This document shows, one piece after another, positions 34,368-43,615 of a DNA stretch of 64,000 nucleotides. A program made the translations under genes and the position numbers. This DNA comes from Chloroflexota bacterium. Lineage in GTDB: Bacteria; Chloroflexota; UBA6077; FW602-bin22. The notes beneath the pieces are model-generated. The model saw only the letters and a list, made by a program, of their open reading frames with translations. It had not been told where the DNA came from and did not search any database. Location: positions 22,028 to 86,027 of the forward strand of contig VGOZ01000002.1 of assembly GCA_016875715.1 (NCBI GenBank), written 5' to 3'. Each line of letters opens with the position of its first letter. Positions within the stretch are counted from its first letter, which is position 1.

Positions 34368-35543
34368 ATGCACGACCTGCTCGTTCGCGGCGGCCACGTC
34401 CTCGATCCCGCCTCGGGCCTCGACGCCACGGCCGATGTCGCCGTCGATGGCGACCGGATCGTCGCGATCGGACCCGATTTGGCGGCTGGCGGCTGGCGGC
34501 AGGTAGTCGAGGCGTCTGGCTTGGTCGTTGTGCCCGGTCTGGTCGATCTGCACACCCACGTCTATTGGGGCGTGCCGCCGCTGGGGATCGAGCCCGATCC
34601 GCACTGCCTCCGTCGGGGTGTCACGACCGCGATCGACGCGGGGTCCTCCGGGTCTTCGACCTTTCCCGGTTTCCGTCGCTATGTGATCGAAGTGTCGGCG
34701 ACCCGCATCCGCGCCCTCCTCCATATCGCGTCGATCGGGATGGCCCAGGACAGCGGGCCGGAGGCGGCTCCGGAACTGGAGGATCTTCGCTGGGCGAACG
34801 TCGACCGAGCGATCGAGGTGGCCCGCGCCCATGCCGATCTCATCGTTGGGATGAAGGTGCGCCTCTCCGAGGCGATGCTCGGGGACAGTGCCGAGACCTG
34901 TCGCGAGGCGCTCCGGAGAACCCGCCAGGCCGCCGATGCAATCGGCAAGCCGACGATGGTCCACGTCGGAGGTACGGCCATCTCGCTCGCCGAGATCCTG
35001 GAGATGCTGAACACCGGCGACATCGTTACTCACTGCTTCCACGGACGCTCCGAGGGCGTCCTCGATGACTCAGGCGCGGTGCGACCTCAGGTGCGGCGGG
35101 CGATGGAGCGCGGCATCGGCTTCGATGTCGGCCACGGCGCCGGCAGTTTCAGTTTCGATGTTGCCCGCCGCGCCCTCGAGCGGGGACTGATGCCCACGAC
35201 GATCTCCTCCGACGTGCACGCGTTCAGCGTTGCCGGCCCCGCATACGACCTCGTCACGACGATGACAAAGTTCCTCCACCTCGGCGTGCCCCTCGCCAAG
35301 ATCCTGCCCCGCGTTACGAGTGCCCCGGCCCGCGCGGTGGGCATGGCTGGTACGGTGGGCGCGCTCCGGGTGGGTGGCGTCGCCGACATCACGCTGCTGC
35401 GCCTCGAGCGGGGCGATTTCCTGCTCCGCGATGCGCACGGCCACATCGAACGGGGAGAGCGCCGCCTTGAACCGGTACGGGTGATCCGCGGCGGGCACGT
35501 CTATGAGTGTCTTCCCCACCCGGCCCATCATCCGCAAGGCTGA
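34368..35543 (+). CDS. Amidohydrolase/deacetylase family metallohydrolase
   Basis: 391 residues of the amidohydrolase superfamily, EF_0837/deacetylase-like group: MHDLLVRGGHVLDPASG, metal motif VDLHTHVYWG, VGMKVRLSE (bridging Lys region), metal His in MVHVGG and VTHCFHG, and a late Asp in ISSDVHAFS. The final beta sandwich reads GALRVGGVADITLLRLE. Members act on N-acyl or cyclic amide substrates, such as dihydroorotase-like and acetylamino compounds. It fits with the adjacent M81 peptidase in degradation of cyclic or modified peptides, but the substrate is unknown. Confidence 0.87.
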   Translation: MHDLLVRGGHVLDPASGLDATADVAVDGDRIVAIGPDLAAGGWRQVVEASGLVVVPGLVDLHTHVYWGVPPLGIEPDPHCLRRGVTTAIDAGSSGSSTFPGFRRYVIEVSATRIRALLHIASIGMAQDSGPEAAPELEDLRWANVDRAIEVARAHADLIVGMKVRLSEAMLGDSAETCREALRRTRQAADAIGKPTMVHVGGTAISLAEILEMLNTGDIVTHCFHGRSEGVLDDSGAVRPQVRRAMERGIGFDVGHGAGSFSFDVARRALERGLMPTTISSDVHAFSVAGPAYDLVTTMTKFLHLGVPLAKILPRVTSAPARAVGMAGTVGALRVGGVADITLLRLERGDFLLRDAHGHIERGERRLEPVRVIRGGHVYECLPHPAHHPQG

Positions 35544-35592
35544 CCCGGCGCCGATCACGGAACCAGCCCGCGCGCGTGCCCATCCCGCCTCG

Positions 35593-37095
35593 TCAGACGT
35601 AACGCGCCGTCTCGTCCAGTGGCCAGATCGGCCGCGGGATTCGCTGGTACGGGAACCCATCCAGACGCAAAGTCGTTGCGCCCGGTGCGTCGGCGGTCAC
35701 GATCGCCGTCGCCAGAGGCGCGAATCCGGCCCGGAAATGATTGCTTGACTTCACGGCCACGACCTGCCGTTGGCGGACGTCGATGCCGTGGAGGCGGAAC
35801 ACCTCGTCGTCGAACACCTGCTGGCGCCGACTCGAGACCAGGATCTCGAGGCCTCCCACGACGAGACACGCCATCGGTCCCATGTCCACCTGACCGCCGC
35901 GACCCATCGGCGTCGTCAGACGGAATCGCCCATTTGTCACCCGCGCCACGCGGGCGGTCACCGCCAGGGGCAGGCCGTGCAGCGGTTCCCGGCGACCGCC
36001 GTCGGACTTGCCCCCAAGACGGAGCGCAAGCTTGGCTCCCTCACCGGCGCGGTGGGCGGCGTCCGCACTCTCCGGATCGCAGAGGACCCCGAAAGCGGCA
36101 TCTCGCAGGTTGGCCGCGAGCATTGCCGCCAGCAGATGAGTGCTATCCCCCGGTGCTCCGCCGCCCGGGTTGTCCGACGTGTCGTTGATGACGACCGGCC
36201 CCGCCGGGTGGCGCTGCGCCTCCGCGATCGCCGCGGCGGGCGTCAGGCTGCGCGGCCGAAGCTCCTCGCGCGCGTCCCACAGCGCCGCCGCCACCTCCCG
36301 CGCCGCCTCGCGGGCCGGCTCCACGCTCCCATCCCCGATCGCCACCACCGACACCGCAACCGCGGGGACATCCGTGTACGCGAAACCGTGGAAGATCGCG
36401 CACTCCAGCACGCCCGGGCGCCTCTCCATCTCCCAGCACAGCGTGTTCAAACGCCCCATCGGCTCCAGATCGGTCGAGAACGTCGGGATCATCATCGGCA
36501 GGCGTTCGACCCAGGTATGCGGGCGGATCGCGCCGCCGAACATTCGCTGGAGGAATCCCATCGCCTCGACGCCGCGCTCGTACATATCGACGTGCGGGTA
36601 GAAGTTGACGCCGAACAGACCGTCGCTGGCCTCGGCCATCGCCGCGGTGATGTTGCCGTGCAGGTCGAGCGTCACCGCGATCGGGAGTCGTCGGCCCACT
36701 CTCGCCCGGATCGCCCGAAGGATGTCAGCCTCGATGTCATCGACCCCTTCGGCCGTCCCCGCGCCGTGCAGGCTCAGGCAGATCCCGTCCAGACCGTCCG
36801 CGGCGGCGATCCGCTCAACCAGATCGTCCCGCATCGTCCGGTACGCGGCCCGCTGGATCGTTCCCGATGGCACGGCCGAGGTAACCAGCGTCGGTACGAG
36901 CGAGAACCCCTGGGAATCGGCACCGTCGATCATCCCCCCGATGTAGCTGCGAGTCCCCCGATGGGAACGGAGGATCTGCGCGCCCGTATGCCAGGCGTGG
37001 TCGCGGAACGACGAGAGGGGGGTTGTCTCCGGGCAGAAAGTGTTTGTCTCGTGCGCGATCTCACCGATCGCCACGCGATGGACTTGCCCGCTCAC
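35593..37095 (-). CDS. M81-family metallopeptidase (MlrC-like)
   Basis: 500 residues. N-terminal M81 domain: VAIGEIAHETNTFCP, GICLSLHGAGTAEGVDDIEADIL, VTLDLHGNITAAM and FYPHVDMYERG; then the MlrC C-terminal domain with VVINDTSDNPGGGAPGDSTHLLAAML. MlrC cleaves linearised microcystin fragments; the many homologues in soil and marine bacteria act on unknown peptides or amides. Conserved Asp/His residues for zinc binding (DLHGN, PHVD) are intact. It converges on the amidohydrolase at 34368. Confidence 0.92.
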   Translation of the reverse strand: MSGQVHRVAIGEIAHETNTFCPETTPLSSFRDHAWHTGAQILRSHRGTRSYIGGMIDGADSQGFSLVPTLVTSAVPSGTIQRAAYRTMRDDLVERIAAADGLDGICLSLHGAGTAEGVDDIEADILRAIRARVGRRLPIAVTLDLHGNITAAMAEASDGLFGVNFYPHVDMYERGVEAMGFLQRMFGGAIRPHTWVERLPMMIPTFSTDLEPMGRLNTLCWEMERRPGVLECAIFHGFAYTDVPAVAVSVVAIGDGSVEPAREAAREVAAALWDAREELRPRSLTPAAAIAEAQRHPAGPVVINDTSDNPGGGAPGDSTHLLAAMLAANLRDAAFGVLCDPESADAAHRAGEGAKLALRLGGKSDGGRREPLHGLPLAVTARVARVTNGRFRLTTPMGRGGQVDMGPMACLVVGGLEILVSSRRQQVFDDEVFRLHGIDVRQRQVVAVKSSNHFRAGFAPLATAIVTADAPGATTLRLDGFPYQRIPRPIWPLDETARYV

Positions 37096-37368
37096 CGACC
37101 CGGATTATGACCGACCGCCGCTCAGGCCGCTCGGCGGCAGCACGACCGGCGTGGAGCGCGCGGGCCCATCGTCAAACTTCTCCCGTCGAAACGGAGGCCG
37201 GGATCGAGACGGTCGGCGATCGCCCGCGCCGCCTCGGGTGCGGTCAGGTGCGCGCGGGAGACGCGCGAGGCCGCGGCGAGTACCGCCGCGACAATCCAAA
37301 CGCAGCACTTCCGGCCCGACGAGAACAACCGCTCACCCGCCCTTGCGCCCGCCGCGCCTCCGGACTTC

Positions 37369-39645
37369 CTACGGGCGCAGCCCCGCGACCGCCGCGCGCG
37401 CGTCGGCCGGCCCGTTCTCCGCGAACCCCCGGATCAACGCGACCAGACGCCAGCGATCCTCCTCGGCGATCTGCTCGCGGAACGCGGGCATCGCAAAGCC
37501 GGCGATTCCTTCGGTGATCCAGCCGTACAGCTGGCGCTGCGGGTGATCCATGGCGTGCGCCGACAGGTCCGCGGGAGGCGGCTGGAGGAACCGTCCGGCC
37601 GGACCGTCGCCACGCCCGGTCAGGCCGTGGCACTGCGCGCAACTCTGTTGATACAGGATCCGCGCCCGCTCCCATCCCGCGGCATCCATGGCGACCGGAT
37701 TCTCCCCGCGTGTCGCGATGCGGATCTGCTCGCTCGCCTCGCTCGCACCCAGGTAGCCACCACCCACGATCGAGACCATGGCGATGCCCAGGACGATGGG
37801 CATCGCCCGGCGGCGTCCGCGCGCGATCCGGCCGCGGCCGGCCAGTAGCACCACGCCGAACAGCAGCAACTGCCCGGCCACGATCGCCGAAGTCGTAATG
37901 CGGGGCGCAAACGCGGTCTCGCGCGTGCGGGCGGCCAGCGCATCGAGGATCGTCACCTCGATACGAGCCCGCGCGTCCTCCATTCCTGTGCGGCGGACCA
38001 GCGGCTCGATCCTCCAACGCCCCACCGTCGCGAACTGATTCCCTTCGTGCGCGAACAGATCGGGCCCCTCGCGCTGCAGCGTGATCTCCGTCTCCCCCAT
38101 GTCCCGATGATCGAGGTGCTGGATGCGGAGAACTGCCTTTTCGACACCGGTGAGATCCCCGGCGACGTGTAGGGTCGTCCGATTCCGTCCCGCCTCGCCG
38201 GGCGCGATCTCCAGTCGCATCGTCAGTCCGCCCGCCGCAACCTGCCCGGCCACCGACCGAAACGCCACCACGGCCTCGCGGGCGGGCTGCAGGCCGGTCA
38301 AGAGACCGGTCAATCCCAGCACCGCAATCGCGGCGACCAGTTCGACCGCTCCGGTCCAGCGAAAGCGCCTCTCAACTCGCCGGACGGCCGCGGCCGCGAT
38401 CTGCCCGCTCAGGCGCGCCAGGCCGAGCAACCGCGGCGCAACCAGCCGCCAGTGGAGGATGCCGAAAAGCGCGACGACTCCCGACAGGGCGAGTTTCAGG
38501 AGCAGTGCGCGGCCGTACGGGGTCCGCTCCAGCGCCTCGATCGACCCCACGGTGATGAGCGACTGGATGATGCCGGTCGCGGCGACGATGCCCACGACCC
38601 ACACCATCCGCCCGAACCGGGTGACGACCCCCGCTACGATCTGCGACGCCATCACCGTGCCGGATCGCCGCACCGCGCGCACCATCAGGAGCAGGGTTAC
38701 CAGTCCGCCGAACCACGCGCCCGCTGCTGCCAGATGCAGGAGATCGAGTGCGATCCGCACGGCCGGCCACACGAGGGCCGCCGCCCCGTGCGACCCGAGC
38801 GCGATGGTGACGAGGATCGCGCCAGCCATCGCCAGCGCGATCACACGGCTGCCGCTCTCGTGGCGGCTCGTCGCCAGGATCAGCGCGATCGTCACACCCA
38901 GCGCGCTGCGGATGAGCAGCAGGTATCCGGCGCGGGTGCCCACCAGAGCCTGAGCGAGCGGATCGCCGATTGCCTGTATGGGCGTCACTTCCGCGGCGGC
39001 AGCGGCCTGCGCCAGCGCCATCGCGGTCGTGCCCCCAAGGACCAGGATCGACCCGAGCACGCCGATCCATCCCAGCGCGCTGTCCCGCGCCTCGTCGATC
39101 GCGCGATCGACCTCCGTACGGCCGCGGCCCCACCGACCGAGCACGAGCGGACCGAACAGCAGCACGCCGAACAGGCCCAGCGCACCGGCGAAGAGCGCCC
39201 CCTTCCCGGCGACGGCCAACGTCGTCGGCTCGTACGCCTGTTGCGCGCCGCGCGCGAGCAGCGCGGCCTCCGGTCCCGCCACACCCACGGAGAAAGGGAT
39301 CGTCCCCCGCGTCGTGTGGCCGTCAACTGCCGAGGTGACCCGCCAGGCCAGAACGTAGGTGCCTTCCGGCACGGTCAAGCCGTCTGCGACGAGGGCGCGT
39401 GTATCCCCCGGAACGAGTCGCGGGCTCAGTCGATCGACAGTCGCTCCACGCGCGTCGAGCAGACGCAGATCGGTCAGGCGCAGTTCGACCGCCTCGGTGT
39501 ACCAGAGGTAGATCCGCTCCGGCATCGCCGCGATCGTTGAGCCTGCTTCGGGTGCCGACCTTTCGAGTTCGGCGTGCGCGCGCGCGAGTGCGGGAAGAAC
39601 GGCGAAGAGAACCAGCGCCGCCAGGACTGCGATCGCACGCACCAC
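37369..39645 (-). CDS. CopC - CopD - cytochrome c fusion
   Basis: 758 residues. After a signal peptide the CopC-like domain (~25-122) starts at HAELERSAPEAGS, with the second copper His in SAVDGHTTRG. Residues ~145-455 are an eight-helix CopD-type membrane domain. Residues ~470-575 form a periplasmic beta domain (YtkA/FixH-like, LRIQHLDHRDMGETEI). One more helix (~585-605) and a final c-type cytochrome domain follow: heme motif CAQCH at 669-673, distal Met719 (GFAMPAF). CopC-CopD fusions take up or handle copper; a heme domain on the same chain suggests electron transfer, possibly Cu(II) reduction or delivery to an oxidase. Third gene of a minus-strand operon starting at 40716. Confidence 0.9.
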   Translation of the reverse strand: MVRAIAVLAALVLFAVLPALARAHAELERSAPEAGSTIAAMPERIYLWYTEAVELRLTDLRLLDARGATVDRLSPRLVPGDTRALVADGLTVPEGTYVLAWRVTSAVDGHTTRGTIPFSVGVAGPEAALLARGAQQAYEPTTLAVAGKGALFAGALGLFGVLLFGPLVLGRWGRGRTEVDRAIDEARDSALGWIGVLGSILVLGGTTAMALAQAAAAAEVTPIQAIGDPLAQALVGTRAGYLLLIRSALGVTIALILATSRHESGSRVIALAMAGAILVTIALGSHGAAALVWPAVRIALDLLHLAAAGAWFGGLVTLLLMVRAVRRSGTVMASQIVAGVVTRFGRMVWVVGIVAATGIIQSLITVGSIEALERTPYGRALLLKLALSGVVALFGILHWRLVAPRLLGLARLSGQIAAAAVRRVERRFRWTGAVELVAAIAVLGLTGLLTGLQPAREAVVAFRSVAGQVAAGGLTMRLEIAPGEAGRNRTTLHVAGDLTGVEKAVLRIQHLDHRDMGETEITLQREGPDLFAHEGNQFATVGRWRIEPLVRRTGMEDARARIEVTILDALAARTRETAFAPRITTSAIVAGQLLLFGVVLLAGRGRIARGRRRAMPIVLGIAMVSIVGGGYLGASEASEQIRIATRGENPVAMDAAGWERARILYQQSCAQCHGLTGRGDGPAGRFLQPPPADLSAHAMDHPQRQLYGWITEGIAGFAMPAFREQIAEEDRWRLVALIRGFAENGPADARAAVAGLRP

Positions 39646-39654
39646 GCTACGAAG

Positions 39655-40287
39655 TCACCCTCGGGTCGACCGAAGCGGGCCCGATCGCCACGCGAGCGCG
39701 ATCGTTCCCGCAATCAAGCCGATCGCCCCCGCGATCGCGCCGCCAATTCCGAGCGATCGCGCCATCGCGATCTCGCCGCTCAGCGCGTCGATCTGACCCT
39801 TCAACTCCAGACCGGAGGGAACCTCTTGAGGGAAGTGCAAAGTCGATGCGGGGGTGATGTCGTTGAAGCGGCCCGGACCTGATTCAAACCGCTCGTTCAC
39901 CGTCGTCCCGTCGATGGCGCCGACGAACTGAAATGTGTAGGAGCCCGTCTGCGTGGGAATCAGGTCGGCAGTGTACGCGCCGGGCATGCCGAACCTGGTG
40001 CGCAGCGCGTACTCCTTCGGCGCGCCGCCGCCGGCCGCGACCCGTACCCTCAGCGTATTCTGGACGCCCTCCACCGGTGCGTTCCCATCCGTCTTCGTGA
40101 CTCGGAAGTCAACGCCGTTTGGCTGGCCTTCAATCGCGGGCTCGTTAATGAATCCGACCACCACCGTGTAGGGACCGAGCGCACGGCGCTCGTGAGCCGA
40201 GGCCAGAGCCGGGAGTAGCGCGGTGAGCGCGAGCGCGAGCAACATCCCGCGCAGGAGAATGAAGGATCGAACCATCGCGTTGTTCAC
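39655..40287 (-). CDS. Exported, membrane-tethered YtkA/FixH-like copper-operon protein
   Basis: 210 residues. Signal peptide (residues ~8-31) cut before HERRALGPYTVVVGF, a beta-sandwich domain to ~130, a helical stretch (~155-180) and a C-terminal membrane helix (~180-203). A His exactly at the mature N-terminus resembles CopC/PmoB/LPMO-like His-brace proteins, where an N-terminal His binds copper. The gene ends 9 bases before copCD-cyt c starts, so they are co-translated. A role as a periplasmic copper-binding partner is inferred. Confidence 0.75.
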   Translation of the reverse strand: MNNAMVRSFILLRGMLLALALTALLPALASAHERRALGPYTVVVGFINEPAIEGQPNGVDFRVTKTDGNAPVEGVQNTLRVRVAAGGGAPKEYALRTRFGMPGAYTADLIPTQTGSYTFQFVGAIDGTTVNERFESGPGRFNDITPASTLHFPQEVPSGLELKGQIDALSGEIAMARSLGIGGAIAGAIGLIAGTIALAWRSGPLRSTRG

Positions 40288-40344
40288 AACCTCTTCTCGG
40301 AATAGTGGCGCCGCGCCGGTCGACGCGGCGTGATGGGCGAAGCC

Positions 40345-40716
40345 TCAGGCGAGGTGAGGCTCCGGTGGTGGAAGAGGCGGTGCGCGGTGGACGCCAGCGG
40401 GAGAACGGACAGCCGGGCGAGGCACGACCACGACAGTTGGGGACGGCCGTGACATCGCGATCGCCAGCAGCAGTGCGCCTACGACGAACAGTGCCCCGGT
40501 CGCGGTCAAACCGGGCAGGAGCGTCGGCGCGGACGTGCGCTCCCGCGCCGTGGCGCGTTCGTCGTGGTGGTGGAGGATCGCCTGCCGCAGGGGAAGGCTT
40601 CCCTGCGCGTCGAAGACCGACCAAGACCCGGCATGGTGGTCTGCCAGCGGCAGGATCAACGCCCCGGCGAGCATGGCCAGGACGTACGCGCGGGTCACCA
40701 GGTTGATCGTGGGCAC
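40345..40716 (-). CDS. His-rich two-helix membrane protein heading the copper operon
   Basis: 123 residues from a GTG. Helix ~6-24 is followed by an external His-rich loop (LADHHAGSWSVFDAQ ... AILHHHDER), a second helix (~65-87) and a Pro-rich tail ending PPPEPHLA. The clustered His suggest metal binding. It is the first gene of the three-gene minus-strand copper operon, 57 bases before the YtkA-like gene. A TATATA-rich patch just upstream (40727-40737) may be its -10 region. Family not recognised. The opposite strand is also open here, but its translation is a poorer protein. Confidence 0.6.
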   Translation of the reverse strand: MPTINLVTRAYVLAMLAGALILPLADHHAGSWSVFDAQGSLPLRQAILHHHDERATARERTSAPTLLPGLTATGALFVVGALLLAIAMSRPSPTVVVVPRPAVRSPAGVHRAPPLPPPEPHLA

Positions 40717-40956
40717 CGGTCCTTCAGTTATATATCGACGTCCGTTTCGCCGGTTTCTCCTCACGCTCGCTTCCGCCGTTGGCGCGCGCCGGTCGGTGCA
40801 CGCCGCGTACATCCCCCGGCGATCTTTCCTATCGTTCCAGCAGTGACGGCCGGACGGAGTCCCGACACGCGCGCGACGGTATGGGATCGTGAGATGGCCG
40901 CCGATGTCGATCGTACGCGGGTCGCCTCGAGCGCGACGCGGGTACACTCCCGGGCG

Positions 40957-41817
40957 ATGGACCGGAGCCACTTCATCGATACGCGCCTCGTCGGCGATGC
41001 GCGGATCACGATGATCCTCGACGGCCACGGGTACTGGGCGCCGGAGCTCCAGGTGCCCGAGGCCGAGTGGCGCGCCGCGCTGCCCCAGGCGAACGCGGCC
41101 GGCGAGGTGGGCATCGACTTCTGCGGCGCCCACATTGCCCTCGGCGACGCGTCGATCCTCATCGACCTGGGGTTCGATGACATCCCACCCGAGCGCGGCC
41201 ACTGGGCGACGATGCGCCTGCGGCGCACGCCCGGTGTCGAGGCGGTGCTGGCGGCCATCGGCGTCCGCGCCGAGGAGATCACCCACGTCCTCATCACCCA
41301 TGCGCACGGCGACCACATCGCCGGGGCGATCGCCGAGCGGGACGGACGGCCGGTCGCCCGCTTTCCGAACGCGCGCCACCTGATCGGTCGGGCGGACTGG
41401 GAGCGGAACCCCGAGCGGAACAGCCCCGCGTCGCTCGCCGCGATGCACCTGGGCGGTCTGCTCTCCCGCGGCCTGCTCGAACTGGTGGATGGCGTCCGTC
41501 CGGTCGCGCCGGGCGTGACGTTCCGACACGCGCCGGGCGAGTCGCCGGGTCATTCCATCGTCGAGGTCCGGTCCCGAGGTGAGACCTTCCTGCACCTGGG
41601 CGATCTGTTCCACTTCCCCTGCGAGTTCGAGCATCTGGGCTGGATTCCGCCGGGGCGCGACCAGGCGACGACCATACTCTCCCGCCGCGACGCGCTCGAA
41701 CGCGCGCGAGACGCGGGCGCCCTGCTCGCGTTCTCTCACGGGGTGTTTCCGTGCTGGGGAAGGGTTTCGCCCGAGGGCGAGCCGGCGCACTGGATGTACG
41801 AGGTCGCCACGCGCTAA
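40957..41817 (+). CDS. MBL-fold metallohydrolase
   Basis: 286 residues. The metal motif VLITHAHGDHIAGA (H-x-H-x-D-H intact), GESPGHSIVEV and LHLGDLFH complete the zinc ligands of the metallo-beta-lactamase fold. It resembles the quorum-lactonase/N-acyl-homoserine-lactonase-like and methyl-parathion-hydrolase-like group, whose members hydrolyse lactones or esters. ATG at 40957 chosen because homology starts there (FIDTRLVGDARITMILDGHG); the frame stays open upstream as the shadow of the copper operon. Divergent from that operon. Confidence 0.87.
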   Translation: MDRSHFIDTRLVGDARITMILDGHGYWAPELQVPEAEWRAALPQANAAGEVGIDFCGAHIALGDASILIDLGFDDIPPERGHWATMRLRRTPGVEAVLAAIGVRAEEITHVLITHAHGDHIAGAIAERDGRPVARFPNARHLIGRADWERNPERNSPASLAAMHLGGLLSRGLLELVDGVRPVAPGVTFRHAPGESPGHSIVEVRSRGETFLHLGDLFHFPCEFEHLGWIPPGRDQATTILSRRDALERARDAGALLAFSHGVFPCWGRVSPEGEPAHWMYEVATR

Positions 41818-41950
41818 CCGACGCCGGCGCGACCGAGGGCCTCGTAGGTACTCGCGTTTCCCGCCGCGACGGACGAGGGATGGGGGTAAGGGTCCTATCC
41901 CGGGAGCCGCTCCCGCGCCGGATCGGTGAGAACGTCCTCAACCACTCTGG

Positions 41951-43615
41951 CTATCCCGTCCGCGCAAGCGCCTCGCTCGCCCGCCAGACAAGCGCCTGCA
42001 GCGTCAGCGTGGGGTTGATCCCCCCGCCCGTGGGAAACACCGCACCGCCCATGATGTACAGGTTCGGCGAGTCGTGGACGCGCAATTCGGGGTCGACCAC
42101 CGAGGCGCGCGGGTCCTCGCCCATCCGGCACCCGCCCATATCGTGCGCGCTCCCCACGCCGGTCAGCTTGGGCCCGGTCCAGATCTGCGCCGCGCCCATC
42201 TCGCCCAGGATCTCTCTCGCGCGCTCGACCATGAAGTCCATAAGTCGTTGCTCGTTGGGATGAATGTCCCAGGTCACCCGCACGACCGGCAGGCCGGTTG
42301 CGTCCCGCGCGCGCGCCCGCGGGTCCAGGTCAAGAAACGTATCCTCGTACGCGAGCGTCTCCGGCTGAATGCGCAGATCGGCGATGCTGTTCCAGTTCTC
42401 GACGAGATGCCGCTTGTACGCGCTTCCCCAAGCCGGGACGCCCGGTGGCAGCGCCGCACGCGCCGCAGCGACTGGCTGCAGTTGCTCCTCGCAGGAGATC
42501 GTCGCACCGCGGAGGAAGCCGAGGCCGCTGTGGTCGAAGTTGTCCCCCACGAAGTCGTCGAGGATGTCGCCGTTCGCAGCGGGGGCGATGAACCGGTTGA
42601 GCCGCTGGCCTGGAAAGAGACCCAGGACACTCCAGAACATCTTGGTGAAGAAGTTCCGGCCCACCTGGCCGTGGCTGTTGCCCAGCCCGGACAGGAGCAG
42701 AAGCCGGACGTTCTCGAACGTATAGCCAGCGAGGACGTAGCGGTCCGCCTCAGCGCGCTGGATCCGTCCCTCGGCATCCTGGTAGAGGAGACCGGTGACC
42801 GTCCCGTTTCCGTCGTGGGCGATCTCGACAACGCGACAATCGGTGCGCAAATCGACGTTGCCGGTCGCGACAGCCTTCCGCGCGAAGGTGTTGCCCGCGG
42901 TCGACTTACTGTCGTTGTGACAGACGTAGAAAGTGCACCAGCCGCACGAGGTGCAGGCGGGGCGTCCGTCGAACGGCTCGGTGTTGATCGAGGCGGGCAC
43001 CGGATAGGGGTGGAGGCCGAGGCGGCGGCAGGCATCGGCGAACATCAGCCCTGTCGGCGTACGCCGCGCCGGGGGCAGTGGCAGCCCGTCGCCCCTGTAT
43101 CCCTCGAAGGGATTACCGTCCGTCGTCGGCACGCCGCGGGTGTTCCCGGGGACGCCCGCGACGCCCATAAGGTGCTCGACCCGACCGAAGTACGGCTCGA
43201 GATCGTCGTACCGGATCGGCCAGTCGACGACGTTCGCCCCCGGTGGGATTGCCGCGGCGCCGTAGCGGGCGATCGTATCCGTCCGCTGACGGAAGTCGTG
43301 GGGCTGGAAGCGCCGCATCCACGTGCCGTAGATCTGGGTCGAGCCGCCGACGCCATTGACCATACGCCCCAGCGAGTGGGTGGCGGGCATCGTTTCGGCG
43401 CCGGGCGAACGCCGCCAGGTGAGTGCCTCGGCGTCGAACTTGGGGCCGTACCCGCCCCGCGCGTAGGCGGCGGTCAGTTCATCCGGATGCGCGTCGGCGG
43501 TGCCGATCGTGTGCCCGGCTTCGAGAACCGTGACGCGCGCGCCCGCGCGAGCGAGGACGTACGCCGCGGTCGCCCCGGCCGCGCCCATGCCGACGATGCA
43601 GACATCGCTCTTCAC
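41951..43615 (-). CDS. GMC-family FAD oxidoreductase (dehydrogenase large subunit)
   Basis: 554 residues. N-terminal dinucleotide-binding CIVGMGAAGATAAYVLARAG, then RMVNGVGGSTQIYGTW, the Cys cluster CTSCGWCTFYVC (unusual for fungal GMC but common in bacterial gluconate/fructose/sorbitol dehydrogenase-type large subunits), AHDMGGCRMGEDP and the C-terminal GGGINPTLTLQALVWR. The large subunit oxidises a sugar or alcohol at FAD. There is no twin-Arg signal; in this family the small subunit carries it, but here it is not obvious either. GTG start overlaps the subunit 3 stop by four bases. No cytochrome subunit is adjacent. Confidence 0.9.
   Translation of the reverse strand: MKSDVCIVGMGAAGATAAYVLARAGARVTVLEAGHTIGTADAHPDELTAAYARGGYGPKFDAEALTWRRSPGAETMPATHSLGRMVNGVGGSTQIYGTWMRRFQPHDFRQRTDTIARYGAAAIPPGANVVDWPIRYDDLEPYFGRVEHLMGVAGVPGNTRGVPTTDGNPFEGYRGDGLPLPPARRTPTGLMFADACRRLGLHPYPVPASINTEPFDGRPACTSCGWCTFYVCHNDSKSTAGNTFARKAVATGNVDLRTDCRVVEIAHDGNGTVTGLLYQDAEGRIQRAEADRYVLAGYTFENVRLLLLSGLGNSHGQVGRNFFTKMFWSVLGLFPGQRLNRFIAPAANGDILDDFVGDNFDHSGLGFLRGATISCEEQLQPVAAARAALPPGVPAWGSAYKRHLVENWNSIADLRIQPETLAYEDTFLDLDPRARARDATGLPVVRVTWDIHPNEQRLMDFMVERAREILGEMGAAQIWTGPKLTGVGSAHDMGGCRMGEDPRASVVDPELRVHDSPNLYIMGGAVFPTGGGINPTLTLQALVWRASEALARTG

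Noticed and set aside
37096..37368. Minus-strand frame of 68 codons (37122-37328, MFSSGRKCCVWIVAAVLAAAS) between copCD-cyt c and the M81 gene
   Set aside because: TTG start, no ribosome site, a basic low-complexity end and no recognisable family. Possibly gene debris, not enough to call a gene.
40345..41790. One 481-codon minus-strand gene across the copper-operon head and the MBL gene
   Set aside because: Only the last 123 codons look like protein; the rest is antisense to the plus-strand MBL hydrolase.
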